From assembly GCA_028279065.1 (NCBI GenBank), contig JANQSY010000130.1, positions 1-37,389 on the forward strand: a stretch of 37,389 nucleotides of DNA. The letters are read 5' to 3'. A program made the translations under genes and the position numbers. Source of the DNA: Cytophagales bacterium (lineage in GTDB: Bacteria; Bacteroidota; Bacteroidia; Cytophagales; CCMP332). Below the pieces are notes generated by a model. That model searched no databases, had not been told where the DNA came from, and saw only the letters and a program-made list of their open reading frames with translations. Position 1 is the stretch's first letter, and every line of letters begins with the position of its first letter. Shown here in pieces: positions 8,628 to 16,180 of the stretch.

Positions 8628-9179
8628 GTGATCCCTGAGGCACAGATCAACAAGGAAAAGAACCTGGTAGCGAAATGTATTCAGGGAGAGCGTAAGGCGC
8701 AGTATGAATTATACAGCCTTTACTCCAAAGCAATGTTGAATACAAGCAATAGAATCCTAAGTAACCCCACCCTTGCAGAAGATGCTCTCCAGGAAGCATT
8801 CATTGAAGTCTTCAAAAAGATCTCATCTTTCAGGGGAGATTCTACCATTGGGGCATGGATAAAAAGAATAGTGATCAACAAATCGATCAACCTGCTAAAA
8901 AAGGAGGATTCCAGGGTCGAAACCCTGGATGAGTCGGTTGATCCGCCTGAAGTTCAGGAAAATCCCGGAGATCTTTCATTTTCTACTGAACAGGTAAGTG
9001 AGGCTATTATGAAACTACCAACAGGTTTCAGAACAGTCTTTTCATTATACCTGCTCGAAGGATACGATCATTCTGAAATAAGCCAGGTTTTAGGTATATC
9101 AGAATCTACTTCAAAGACCCAATATAAAAGGGCCAAGGAAAAGGTCAGAAATGAACTAATGATTTTAAGGAGATCATAA
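8628..9179 (+). CDS. ECF-type RNA polymerase sigma-70 factor
   Basis: Region 2 (residues about 20-85) includes LAEDALQEAFIEVFKKISSF and AWIKRIVINKSINLLKK for -10 recognition and core binding; region 4 (about 125-175) has LLEGYDHSEISQVLGISES, a helix-turn-helix for -35 recognition. Length (183 aa) is typical of ECF sigmas. The start is a GTG, since no ATG is near the N-terminus. The stop codon and the next gene's ATG share a base (TAATG), so translation is coupled to the putative anti-sigma factor. With the adhesin-like third gene this forms a compact envelope-response module. The inducing signal and regulon are unknown, and I see no upstream copy of an obvious autoregulated promoter. Confidence 0.92.
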   Translation: MIPEAQINKEKNLVAKCIQGERKAQYELYSLYSKAMLNTSNRILSNPTLAEDALQEAFIEVFKKISSFRGDSTIGAWIKRIVINKSINLLKKEDSRVETLDESVDPPEVQENPGDLSFSTEQVSEAIMKLPTGFRTVFSLYLLEGYDHSEISQVLGISESTSKTQYKRAKEKVRNELMILRRS

Positions 9180-9721
9180 TGGATCAATTTGAAAAGAAAA
9201 TATTCGAACTAAAAGAGGATATGGATCAACTGGATCCATCAAATAACCTCTGGGATAGGATTGAAGATGAACTTGACAGGCCTGAACCCAAAGTAAGGAC
9301 CATCTTCTGGGGGCAAGCCATGAGGATCGCAGCAGCAGTCTCAGCTATCCTAATGATCTTCTGGCTAGGTTATTTAGCTGGCAATCAAGATAATACTCCT
9401 GCCCAGGTGACCAGTACCTTACCCGAAGAGTTCCTTGAGGTCGAAAAATTCTACCAAAGCAAGATTGAGGTAAGCAAGGCTGCGGTCTTCTCTACTCCCC
9501 TTGATGAAGACCTAAATTACCAGTTCAAAAAAGACCTGGTGACCCTTGATTCAATCTATGTCGGACTTAAAAAACTATACGCAGAAAAGGGTGCCCAGCC
9601 AAGACTGCTGGAGCACATGATCCTGAATCTTCAAAAGCAATCAGAACTTTTACAAATACAATTGGAAGTCATACAAAAACAAAAAGCTAGAGGTCATGAA
9701 AAAGAAAACATCAGCGCTTAG
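9179..9721 (+). CDS. Putative membrane anti-sigma factor
   Basis: This call rests mainly on position: the ATG overlaps the sigma-factor stop (TAATG). The protein has the expected layout of a soluble N-terminal part (1-45), one transmembrane helix near residues 48-67 (AAAVSAILMIFWLGYLAG) and a periplasmic C-terminal half ending in a likely coiled coil (QKQSELLQIQLEVIQKQK). The zinc-binding His/Cys motif of ZAS-type anti-sigmas is absent; no cysteine is seen at all. It would hold the ECF sigma at the membrane until an envelope signal arrives. Direct family similarity cannot be judged from sequence reading alone. Its 3' end overlaps the next gene by 26 bases. Confidence 0.65.
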   Translation: MDQFEKKIFELKEDMDQLDPSNNLWDRIEDELDRPEPKVRTIFWGQAMRIAAAVSAILMIFWLGYLAGNQDNTPAQVTSTLPEEFLEVEKFYQSKIEVSKAAVFSTPLDEDLNYQFKKDLVTLDSIYVGLKKLYAEKGAQPRLLEHMILNLQKQSELLQIQLEVIQKQKARGHEKENISA

Positions 9722-10769
9722 CCTTACTCTTGTCCTGTCTGTTTTCCTTGCATATGCAGGACCGAAGAAAGGCTCGGCCTATGAGGAAAACCGGACTATA
9801 ACTAAGGAGTACCCGATGAAAAATTCAGGCTCCCTGAAGATCAGCAATGAATTTGGAAAGATCCACTTTGAAACCTGGAATCAGGACAAGGTCTCCTTTG
9901 CGATCGAGATAATGGTTATGGATCCAAGTGAAAAGAGAGCCAAAGAGAAGGCCGAGAAGATAGTCCCTGAGTTTTCACAATCCGGTAACCGGGTGATCTG
10001 TGAAATTGATATACCCGGTAAGATCAACAATAATGGAAAAACCCAGCAGGTAGAGGTCAATATTAAGGTCCAGCTTCCTGATGGTGTATCACTTGATGTC
10101 AAAAACTCTTTTGGGGATGTTTATCTCCCGGATTATTCCGGAAAGGTCCAAATGAACGTCCAATACGGAAAGCTTCATGCAGGAGATCTGATCGGGCCAG
10201 AAAATGAACTTAAACTGGCCTTTGGAGGCGGTTCCTGGGGAAAGATCGTAAATGGTGACATCGATATCTCTTATTCCGAATTCGACATGGGGACCTGTGA
10301 TAAGCTACTTATCAATAGCCAGTTTTCTCAGGGTGAAATCGGAGATGTAGCTGACCTCCAGGCAAAGGTTAATTATGGAGGATTAGAAGTTGGTAAGGTA
10401 GAAAAGCTTCAAGGTGATTTCCAGTTTTCCAGCGTTGAAATTGACCGAATAGGACAAGAAGCCCTTATCAAGTCCTTCTATGGAGATGGAGTGGAATTAA
10501 AAATGGTCGGCAAAGACTTTACCAAGATTGACATCTCTGCCCAGTTTGCAAGTGTTGAGATGAACTTTGAAGAAGGTGCGAGTTTCAAGCTGGAAGCCGA
10601 TATGGATTTCGGAGATCTTGATTACAGGGAAGGTGACTTCATGAAGATCTCAAAAGAAAAGGACGAGTATGTCCCAAGCGCCACTTACAAGGGGATATAT
10701 GGAAAGAAAGCCGATCCTAGCTCGGAGGTAACCATAAGAGGAGAGTACGGTTCCGTAGAGATAAACTAA
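9696..10769 (+). CDS. Exported DUF4097/GIN-type beta-repeat protein
   Basis: A signal peptide (SALSLTLVLSVFLAYAG) leads into a protein made of short beta-strands with recurring FGxV / YGxL units (for example NSFGDVYLPDYSG and RGEYGSVEIN at the end), the pattern of DUF4097/DUF2807 putative adhesin-like domains. These usually fold as right-handed beta-helices in the periplasm or on the surface; their molecular role is not established. It is the third gene of the sigma/anti-sigma operon, with its ATG inside the anti-sigma gene, and is followed at once by a terminator. Its product may be a target or the sensor of that sigma pathway, which is inference. It has no lipobox, unlike the second protein of this kind in the window (22627-23502). 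Confidence 0.78.
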   Translation: MKKKTSALSLTLVLSVFLAYAGPKKGSAYEENRTITKEYPMKNSGSLKISNEFGKIHFETWNQDKVSFAIEIMVMDPSEKRAKEKAEKIVPEFSQSGNRVICEIDIPGKINNNGKTQQVEVNIKVQLPDGVSLDVKNSFGDVYLPDYSGKVQMNVQYGKLHAGDLIGPENELKLAFGGGSWGKIVNGDIDISYSEFDMGTCDKLLINSQFSQGEIGDVADLQAKVNYGGLEVGKVEKLQGDFQFSSVEIDRIGQEALIKSFYGDGVELKMVGKDFTKIDISAQFASVEMNFEEGASFKLEADMDFGDLDYREGDFMKISKEKDEYVPSATYKGIYGKKADPSSEVTIRGEYGSVEIN

Positions 10770-10778
10770 GATTTTATA

Positions 10779-10812
10779 AAAAAAGCCCTTTCAAATCCTG
10801 AAAGGGTTTTTT
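10779..10812 (+). terminator. Rho-independent terminator after the sigma operon
   Basis: An 8-base perfect stem, CCCTTTCA (10786-10793) with TGAAAGGG (10799-10806), has a 5-base loop and is followed by six Ts (10807-10812). It lies 10 bases past the DUF4097 gene stop. The A-run before the stem means it could work weakly in the other direction too. Confidence 0.88.
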
Positions 10813-10821
10813 ATTTGCCCT

Positions 10822-11715
10822 GTGATCAGTGTTCTTATTCCTGCATACAATGAGAATCCTGTAGAATTGTGCAAAAAGATCGAGGCCCATTCCAGAGACA
10901 TAAGGGGTTTTGAGATCCTGATTGGCGACGACTACAGCGATAAGCCAATTGAAACATTGCTTGAGGGCTCAGGACTTAGCATGACCAGAGTGATCAGGAA
11001 CCCGGAGAACCTGGGATATAACCTAAACAGAAATATGCTGGCCCGGAACGCAAAGAATGAGGTTCTGCTTTTTCTGGATGCAGATGTCATGCCCCTTAAA
11101 TCAACCTTTATCTACTTCTATTACAGAGAGTTCGAAAGAAGTGTTACCCAATACGTTTGCGGAGGGCTGGAGTACCCTGGAAGACCTGAAGATCCTGATC
11201 TGATGCTGAAGTGGAAACATGGAAAAGAACGTGAAGTGGTGTCTCCTGAATTGAGGATGCAAAATCCAGGAAGATCGATCACAACCTCAAATCTTGCAGT
11301 TCGGAGGTCGGTGTTTCTGGAAAATACTTTTTTGGAAAAAAAGACTGGTTATGGGTATAATGACACCATTTATGGGCTTTTGATTGAAACGAAAGGGCTA
11401 CAAATCAAGCACATCTACAACCCCGTTGTCCATGAGGGGCTCATCCCTGCAATGGAGCTGATCCAACGATCAGAACAAGCTGCAAAAAACTTGAAGTTCC
11501 TTTCGGATGAAGATGAATACAGTGCTCTCCTTACTCAGATCAAATTATTTTCCGCTTATCAAAAACTAAGGTTGGCCGGTCTTATTCCCTTGGTAAGAGG
11601 GCTACTATCAAAACGTGAGCAAAGATTAAAGGATAGCCTGCTTTCATCCAATCCCAACCTTAAACATTATGACCAATTACGGCTTCTTTATTTACTTAGG
11701 GCTATGAAGGAATAG
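10822..11715 (+). CDS. Family 2 glycosyltransferase
   Basis: The N-terminus (ISVLIPAYNENPVELC) is the GT-A nucleotide-sugar fold. The DADV motif (about residue 90) is the metal/nucleotide-binding DxD, and NLAVRRSVF with GYGYND (about 175-185) matches the acceptor region; the usual acidic residue of the GYGxED-type motif is Asn here, followed by Asp. No transmembrane helix is visible, so the enzyme is likely cytoplasmic or peripheral, acting on a glycolipid or polysaccharide intermediate. The donor and acceptor cannot be told. The GTG start lies only 9 bases after the terminator T-run. The gene is convergent with another glycosyltransferase. Confidence 0.85.
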   Translation: MISVLIPAYNENPVELCKKIEAHSRDIRGFEILIGDDYSDKPIETLLEGSGLSMTRVIRNPENLGYNLNRNMLARNAKNEVLLFLDADVMPLKSTFIYFYYREFERSVTQYVCGGLEYPGRPEDPDLMLKWKHGKEREVVSPELRMQNPGRSITTSNLAVRRSVFLENTFLEKKTGYGYNDTIYGLLIETKGLQIKHIYNPVVHEGLIPAMELIQRSEQAAKNLKFLSDEDEYSALLTQIKLFSAYQKLRLAGLIPLVRGLLSKREQRLKDSLLSSNPNLKHYDQLRLLYLLRAMKE

Positions 11716-11784
11716 GCCTGAGAAACGAGATTCGAATGGGAGAAATGAGAAGTTAAAAACTGAAAATCCTTAATTCCCAATCCA

Positions 11785-12882
11785 TTATAATTTTTCATAC
11801 ATCTCAATAAGCCTACTCTCCTCATTTTGCCAAGTGTATACCTTTGCCCCTAAGTCAGCCTGGATTTTAATTTCCTGAACTTTTGCTTCATCATTTTCAA
11901 GCTCCCTAATGACCCTGGAGATTTCTCCAGACTGATTGGAATTCACAAATTCACTGCAGGGATAATCTTCGCAGATCCTTCTATACTCCGGAAGGTCGGT
12001 ATTGACCTGCGGGATTCCAGCAGCCATATAATCGAAGAATTTGTTAGCAAGCGAATAATAGTAACTCAGACCCTCTCCTTCCACAAGATTAAAGCCACCA
12101 AATGCTTCCCTGGTCAATCCAACAAGCTTCCCTGGTTTGAGTTGCCCCATGAATTCCACTTTGCCCTCCAATCCAAGATCCTTAACCTTTTTCCTCAGCA
12201 GTGATTCCAGTGGTCCTTTCCCCGCGATCAACAACTTCTTAGAACTTACTTTCATCGCTTCAATCAGGGCCTCCAGTCCCCTGCCCTTATTCAGTGCCCC
12301 TTGGTAGATCCAAAAACTTCCCCTCTTGGGCCAATCCGCAATTGGGCCCTCTGAAATCCTTTTTGGCACGTTCCGAACGACCCCAAACTCTTTTCCGAAA
12401 TCTTTTTGAAGGCATTCGGCAATCCCAGGGCTAACCGAATATCCAAGATCTACCCTAGGTATCAAAAACCTCTCTAACCATTTCCATACGGCTTGCACCA
12501 TGGGCCGGCCTATGACACCGGAGGTCTCAGAAAAGTACTCATGGGCATCAAATACAAGTTTTTTTCCCCTAAGTCGGGCGGCAAGATAATTAGGAAGCAG
12601 GGTGTCCATGTCGCAGGCACATAGGATATCAGACCTTGAAAGTAAAAGGATGAAAAAGAGTCTGAGATTGAGTTCCTTATAGAATAGGAAGCCCCTTTTG
12701 AACCATATTCTATTAATCCTCCACCTGACCTCACCATCCGGTAGTTCCGCCTTATGGGTGGTCCCAAATCCCAATACATTTACCTCGTACCCGGCATTAG
12801 CAAGGCTTTGAGATATCCTATGCACCCTTTGATCTGTTCTCAGATCATTGCTAACAGATATGGTGATTCTCCCCGGATTCAA
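11785..12882 (-). CDS. Family 4-type glycosyltransferase
   Basis: A GT-B fold is indicated by the N-terminal Rossmann strand (RITISVSNDLRTDQRVHRIS) and a C-terminal half with FWIYQGALNKGRGLEALIEAM, LLIAGKGP and a late region NKFFDYMAAGIPQV that resembles the donor-binding segment of GT4 enzymes. At 365 residues it is of normal length with no membrane segment. The substrate is unknown, most likely a cell-surface glycan. The start is TTG at 12882, three bases after the stop of the ftsE-like gene; no closer ATG precedes the conserved strand. It is the last gene of the fsa-to-GT4 minus-strand run. Confidence 0.83.
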   Translation of the reverse strand: MNPGRITISVSNDLRTDQRVHRISQSLANAGYEVNVLGFGTTHKAELPDGEVRWRINRIWFKRGFLFYKELNLRLFFILLLSRSDILCACDMDTLLPNYLAARLRGKKLVFDAHEYFSETSGVIGRPMVQAVWKWLERFLIPRVDLGYSVSPGIAECLQKDFGKEFGVVRNVPKRISEGPIADWPKRGSFWIYQGALNKGRGLEALIEAMKVSSKKLLIAGKGPLESLLRKKVKDLGLEGKVEFMGQLKPGKLVGLTREAFGGFNLVEGEGLSYYYSLANKFFDYMAAGIPQVNTDLPEYRRICEDYPCSEFVNSNQSGEISRVIRELENDEAKVQEIKIQADLGAKVYTWQNEESRLIEMYEKL

Positions 12883-12885
12883 GAT

Positions 12886-13599
12886 CTAATAATACCAAAC
12901 GTCGCGGAGACTGAATTCTTCTTTTTCAGAATCCAGAATTGCATGCTTGGAACATTTTAGAACCCTACCAGGATTATTTTCCAGGAAATTATGGTTGTGA
13001 GTGGCCATCAGAACAGCCGTTCCACCTTTATTTATCTCAAAGAATAGTTTCAATATGCCATCGGCCACTTCTGGATCAAGGTTTCCTGTGGGTTCATCTG
13101 CAAGAATGATCTGGGGGTCATTGATCAAAGACCTGGCAACAGCCACCCTCTGCTGTTCCCCACCGGATAACTGATGTGGCATCTTGCTATCAACCGACCC
13201 AAGCCCAACCTTCATTAGCACATCATTCATTTTGGCCTTCATTTTTCCCTTATCCTTCCACCCTGTGGCTTTCATCACAAAAAACAGATTCTCGGCTACG
13301 GTCCTATCCATCAGGAGTTGAAAATCCTGGAAAATGATCCCGAGCCTTCTTCTCAACATAGGAACCTCGGATCTTTTGATTGAGGCAATATCAAAACCGG
13401 CGATACTGATCTCTCCGGATTCCAATGGCAGGTCAGCATAGAGGGTTTTAAGCAAAGAGCTTTTCCCACTGCCGGTTCTTCCGATAAGGTAAGCAAATTC
13501 ACCCTTTTTTAAGTCAAAGGAGATATTATCAAGGACCACTTGCTCCTCCTGCATGATGGTTGCATTCCGGATATCGAGAACAAGACTTCCCTCAATCAT
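12886..13599 (-). CDS. ftsE: FtsE-like ABC transporter ATP-binding protein
   Basis: This cytoplasmic ATPase is of the FtsE type, which with FtsX controls periplasmic amidases during division. Walker A is LIGRTGSGKSS, the signature is LSGGEQQRVAVARSL, Walker B is IILADEPTGNLDP, and the switch His lies in MATHNHNF; TLYADLPLESG is characteristic of Bacteroidota FtsE. The start is taken as ATG 13599, which overlaps the upstream stop in an ATGATTGA junction; a TTG at 13626 is also open. No FtsX-like permease is adjacent, so the partner must be elsewhere. Other single-subunit ATPases (LolD-like) cannot be fully excluded. Confidence 0.85.
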   Translation of the reverse strand: MIEGSLVLDIRNATIMQEEQVVLDNISFDLKKGEFAYLIGRTGSGKSSLLKTLYADLPLESGEISIAGFDIASIKRSEVPMLRRRLGIIFQDFQLLMDRTVAENLFFVMKATGWKDKGKMKAKMNDVLMKVGLGSVDSKMPHQLSGGEQQRVAVARSLINDPQIILADEPTGNLDPEVADGILKLFFEINKGGTAVLMATHNHNFLENNPGRVLKCSKHAILDSEKEEFSLRDVWYY

Positions 13600-13801
13600 T
13601 GAACTCGAGTTTTCGAACCTTTCCAAACGGTAGTTCGGAAATTATTTTGGTCATTTCTTCATCCCTTCCTTCCAGTCCGTACTTCTCCAGACGTTGAACT
13701 GGCTTATCCGCTCTGAAATATCCAATCAAGGTAAAACTATCATCCCTTAGCTGAATATAGTCAGGGATCTTTGACTTTCCTTTTACTTTGATTATGTACA
13801 A
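13592..13801 (-). CDS. Small conserved-looking protein, 69 aa
   Basis: I do not recognise a named domain. The protein begins MYIIKVKGKSKIPDYIQL and includes DDSFTLIGYFRAD; it is soluble, with no signal or membrane segment, and of mixed charge. Its reality is supported by tight packing: TTG start directly after the aldolase stop (TAATTG, no gap) and an 8-base overlap with ftsE. The strand pattern suggests a small beta-rich cytoplasmic fold. Function is unknown. Confidence 0.7.
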   Translation of the reverse strand: MYIIKVKGKSKIPDYIQLRDDSFTLIGYFRADKPVQRLEKYGLEGRDEEMTKIISELPFGKVRKLEFND

Positions 13802-14455
13802 TTAACGAGTCTTTTTGGCGTCTTCCAGAAACTTGGCCAGGCCAATATCTGTCAAAGGATGCTTTAGCAAGCCCTTTATAACCGAGAGAGGGCATGTGGC
13901 CACATCAGCACCGATCTCAGCGCATTGCACAAGATGCATGGTATGCCTGATGGAGGCTGCAAGGATCTGAGTATCATAACCATAGTTCTCAAAGATGGTA
14001 ACCAACTGATCGATCAGATCGATCCCATCCCAGGAACTATCATCTATCCTTCCTATGAAAGGTGAAACATAGGTGGCTCCGGCTTTTGCCGCCATAATAG
14101 CCTGACCTGCATTGAAGATCAAAGTGCAATTGGTTTTGATCCCTTCCATACTGAAGGTCTTGATCGCCTTCACACCATCTGCGATCATTGGTACCTTCAC
14201 AACAATGTTTTCATTGAGAGCTGCCAGTTCGCGGCCTTCCTTGAGTATCCCCTCATAATCTGTGGCAATGACCTCTGCGCTTACATCTCCGTCAACGATG
14301 TCGCAAATAGCTTTGTAGTGTTCGAGAATAGCATTTTCTCCCTTTATTCCAACCTTGGCCATTAAGGATGGATTGGTAGTCACACCGTCCAGGATACCTA
14401 GATCATTGGCTTCCCTGATCTCATCAAGGTCTGCCGTGTCGATAAAAAACTTCAT
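13802..14455 (-). CDS. fsa: Transaldolase / fructose-6-phosphate aldolase (small type)
   Basis: This is a Schiff-base aldolase of the pentose-phosphate group. The N-terminus FFIDTADLDEIREAN, the TTNPSLM motif and the Lys of NIVVKVPM (about residue 86, the catalytic lysine) identify the small transaldolase/FSA family; 217 residues is the family length. The small family covers both true transaldolases and fructose-6-phosphate aldolases, and the sequence reading does not settle which. ATG start at 14455. It is the first gene of the minus-strand run after ffs, so it may be transcribed from the ffs promoter or from its own within ffs. Confidence 0.92.
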   Translation of the reverse strand: MKFFIDTADLDEIREANDLGILDGVTTNPSLMAKVGIKGENAILEHYKAICDIVDGDVSAEVIATDYEGILKEGRELAALNENIVVKVPMIADGVKAIKTFSMEGIKTNCTLIFNAGQAIMAAKAGATYVSPFIGRIDDSSWDGIDLIDQLVTIFENYGYDTQILAASIRHTMHLVQCAEIGADVATCPLSVIKGLLKHPLTDIGLAKFLEDAKKTR

Positions 14456-14473
14456 GATGGAAAAATAAAAAAA

Positions 14474-14561
14474 GCGAGCCGGTATCGCACCGCTACAACC
14501 ACCTACCCTTGCTTCCTTCCGGACCTGGGGGATTCAGCAGGAGCTGGTCGTACCAACCCGC
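14474..14561 (-). ncRNA. ffs: Signal recognition particle RNA (4.5S, small bacterial type)
   Basis: The minus strand carries the conserved SRP domain IV: GGTCCGGAAGGAAGC lies within the core motif at 14503-14525. The ends pair perfectly: GCGGGTTGGTA (14561-14551) with TACCGGCTCGC (14484-14474), allowing G-U pairs, giving an RNA of about 88 bases closed by a terminal helix. A T-rich tail (14473-14461) follows for termination. It binds Ffh to target nascent membrane proteins. Confidence 0.95.
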
Positions 14562-14565
14562 CGTG

Positions 14566-14573
14566 CAAAATTA
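14566..14573 (-). promoter_or_regulatory. Promoter of ffs (-7 element)
   Basis: TAATTTTG on the minus strand is an exact match to the Bacteroidota TAnnTTTG element and lies 5 bases before the first paired base of the SRP RNA, as a -7 element should. A T-run about 20 bases upstream (near 14593-14597) can serve as the -33 element (TTTG consensus, here TTTT). Confidence 0.7.
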
Positions 14574-14638
14574 GGTCTTACACCAAGAGTAAAAAAACTT
14601 CTTTTCCATATTTCCCAAAAAAAACATACCCCGTTTTT

Positions 14639-14646
14639 TAGCTTTG
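14639..14646 (+). promoter_or_regulatory. Promoter of guaA (-7 element)
   Basis: TAGCTTTG matches the Bacteroidota TAnnTTTG element exactly and ends 4 bases before the guaA ATG. Transcription would begin at or within a base or two of the start codon, so the mRNA would be leaderless. The -33 element is not clear. Confidence 0.6.
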
Positions 14647-14650
14647 CGGC

Positions 14651-16180
14651 ATGAGGGAGGAAATCGTCATTCTGGATTTTGGATCTCAATTCACCCAGCT
14701 GATCGCCAGGAGGATCCGAGAGCTAAATGTATTTTGTGAGATCTACCCATATAATAAGATCCCTGAGATCAATGGATCGGTTAAAGGGATCATACTTTCC
14801 GGAAGTCCTTGCTCGGTTCATGACCAGGATAGCCCTAGCATAGATCTGGATCAATTCAGAGGGAGTTTACCTGTTTTAGGGCTTTGTTTCGGTGCCCAAT
14901 TGATCGCAAAGTCAATGGGGGGTGAAGTGGAAAGATCCAATAAAAGAGAATACGGCAGGGCAAACCTGAGCTTCGTAGAAGGAGATAATCCCCTGCTAAA
15001 AGAAATAGAGGAAAACGGCCAGGTCTGGATGTCTCATGGAGATACCATATCCCATGTTGCGGAAAAGGCCAAGATCATCGCCAGTACTGACCATGTAAAT
15101 GTAGCCGGGTATCAGGTTTATGAGGAAAATACCTTCGGAATCCAATTCCATCCAGAGGTATTTCATACCAGCCAAGGGCTGAAGATCTTTGAGAATTTTA
15201 TTGTTGGGATCTGTGGTTGCTCACAAAACTGGACTCCGGGACATTTCGTCGATGAAACAGTTCAGGACCTTAAAAGCACCGTTGGAAACGACCAAGTGGT
15301 AATGGGCCTATCCGGGGGTGTTGATTCCAGCGTGGCAGCACTCCTTTTGCAAAGAGCCATAGGGGATCAACTTCACTGCATCTTCGTGGATAATGGGCTG
15401 CTTCGAAAAAATGAGTTTGAGGATGTCCTGGCTTCCTACCAGGGTATGGGCTTGAATATCAAAGGAGTTGATGCCAAGGAGGAGTTCTACCAGGCTCTCA
15501 GGGGCCACAGCGACCCGGAAGACAAACGAAAAGCCATTGGAAAGACATTCATTGAGGTTTTTGAACGGGAATCAAAATCCATAGATGGGGTAAAATGGCT
15601 TGGGCAAGGTACTATCTATCCTGATGTGATTGAATCGGTCTCAGTAAAAGGACCCTCTGCTACCATCAAATCCCATCATAATGTTGGAGGATTGCCTGAG
15701 AAAATGCATTTGAAGGTAGTCGAACCACTCAAGTTCCTCTTTAAGGATGAGGTCAGACGGGTTGGACAGGCACTGGAACTGGACCTTAACATTCTCGGAA
15801 GGCACCCATTTCCAGGTCCAGGCCTTGGAATTCGGATTCTTGGGGAGATCACACCTGAAAAGGTCCGGTTATTGCAAGATGCAGATGATATCTATATCAA
15901 CATTTTGAGAGAAACGGGTTATTATGATAAGGTTTGGCAGGCTGGCACCATTTTGCTCCCCATCCAATCGGTTGGTGTTATGGGAGATGAAAGAACCTAT
16001 GAAAGGGTTGCTGCCATCAGGGCTGTGACGAGCAGAGATGGGATGACCGCAGACTGGGCAGAAATACCCCACGACGTACTTTCAAAGATCTCTACCAGGA
16101 TAATTAACGAAGTTAGGGGGATCAACAGGGTAGTTTATGATATAAGCTCCAAACCACCTGCAACCATAGAATGGGAATAA
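14651..16180 (+). CDS. guaA: GMP synthase (glutamine-hydrolysing)
   Basis: The enzyme converts XMP to GMP with ATP and glutamine, the last step of GMP synthesis. The class I amidotransferase domain (1-190) has the nucleophile C79 in LGLCFGAQ and the His/Glu pair in QFHPEVFH. The ATP-pyrophosphatase domain has the PP-loop SGGVDSS, and the C-terminal dimerisation domain ends in the typical KPPATIEWE. Length (509 aa) is normal. The ATG is fixed by the conserved start [17 protein letters not shown]. No purine-responsive riboswitch can fit, since the promoter abuts the start codon. It overlaps the next gene by 10 bases. Confidence 0.97.
   Translation: MREEIVILDFGSQFTQLIARRIRELNVFCEIYPYNKIPEINGSVKGIILSGSPCSVHDQDSPSIDLDQFRGSLPVLGLCFGAQLIAKSMGGEVERSNKREYGRANLSFVEGDNPLLKEIEENGQVWMSHGDTISHVAEKAKIIASTDHVNVAGYQVYEENTFGIQFHPEVFHTSQGLKIFENFIVGICGCSQNWTPGHFVDETVQDLKSTVGNDQVVMGLSGGVDSSVAALLLQRAIGDQLHCIFVDNGLLRKNEFEDVLASYQGMGLNIKGVDAKEEFYQALRGHSDPEDKRKAIGKTFIEVFERESKSIDGVKWLGQGTIYPDVIESVSVKGPSATIKSHHNVGGLPEKMHLKVVEPLKFLFKDEVRRVGQALELDLNILGRHPFPGPGLGIRILGEITPEKVRLLQDADDIYINILRETGYYDKVWQAGTILLPIQSVGVMGDERTYERVAAIRAVTSRDGMTADWAEIPHDVLSKISTRIINEVRGINRVVYDISSKPPATIEWE

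Noticed and set aside
11716-11784. Possible terminator between the convergent glycosyltransferase genes
   Set aside because: Only a 4-base AGTT/AACT stem is present, with no T-run on either strand; nothing supports a terminator.
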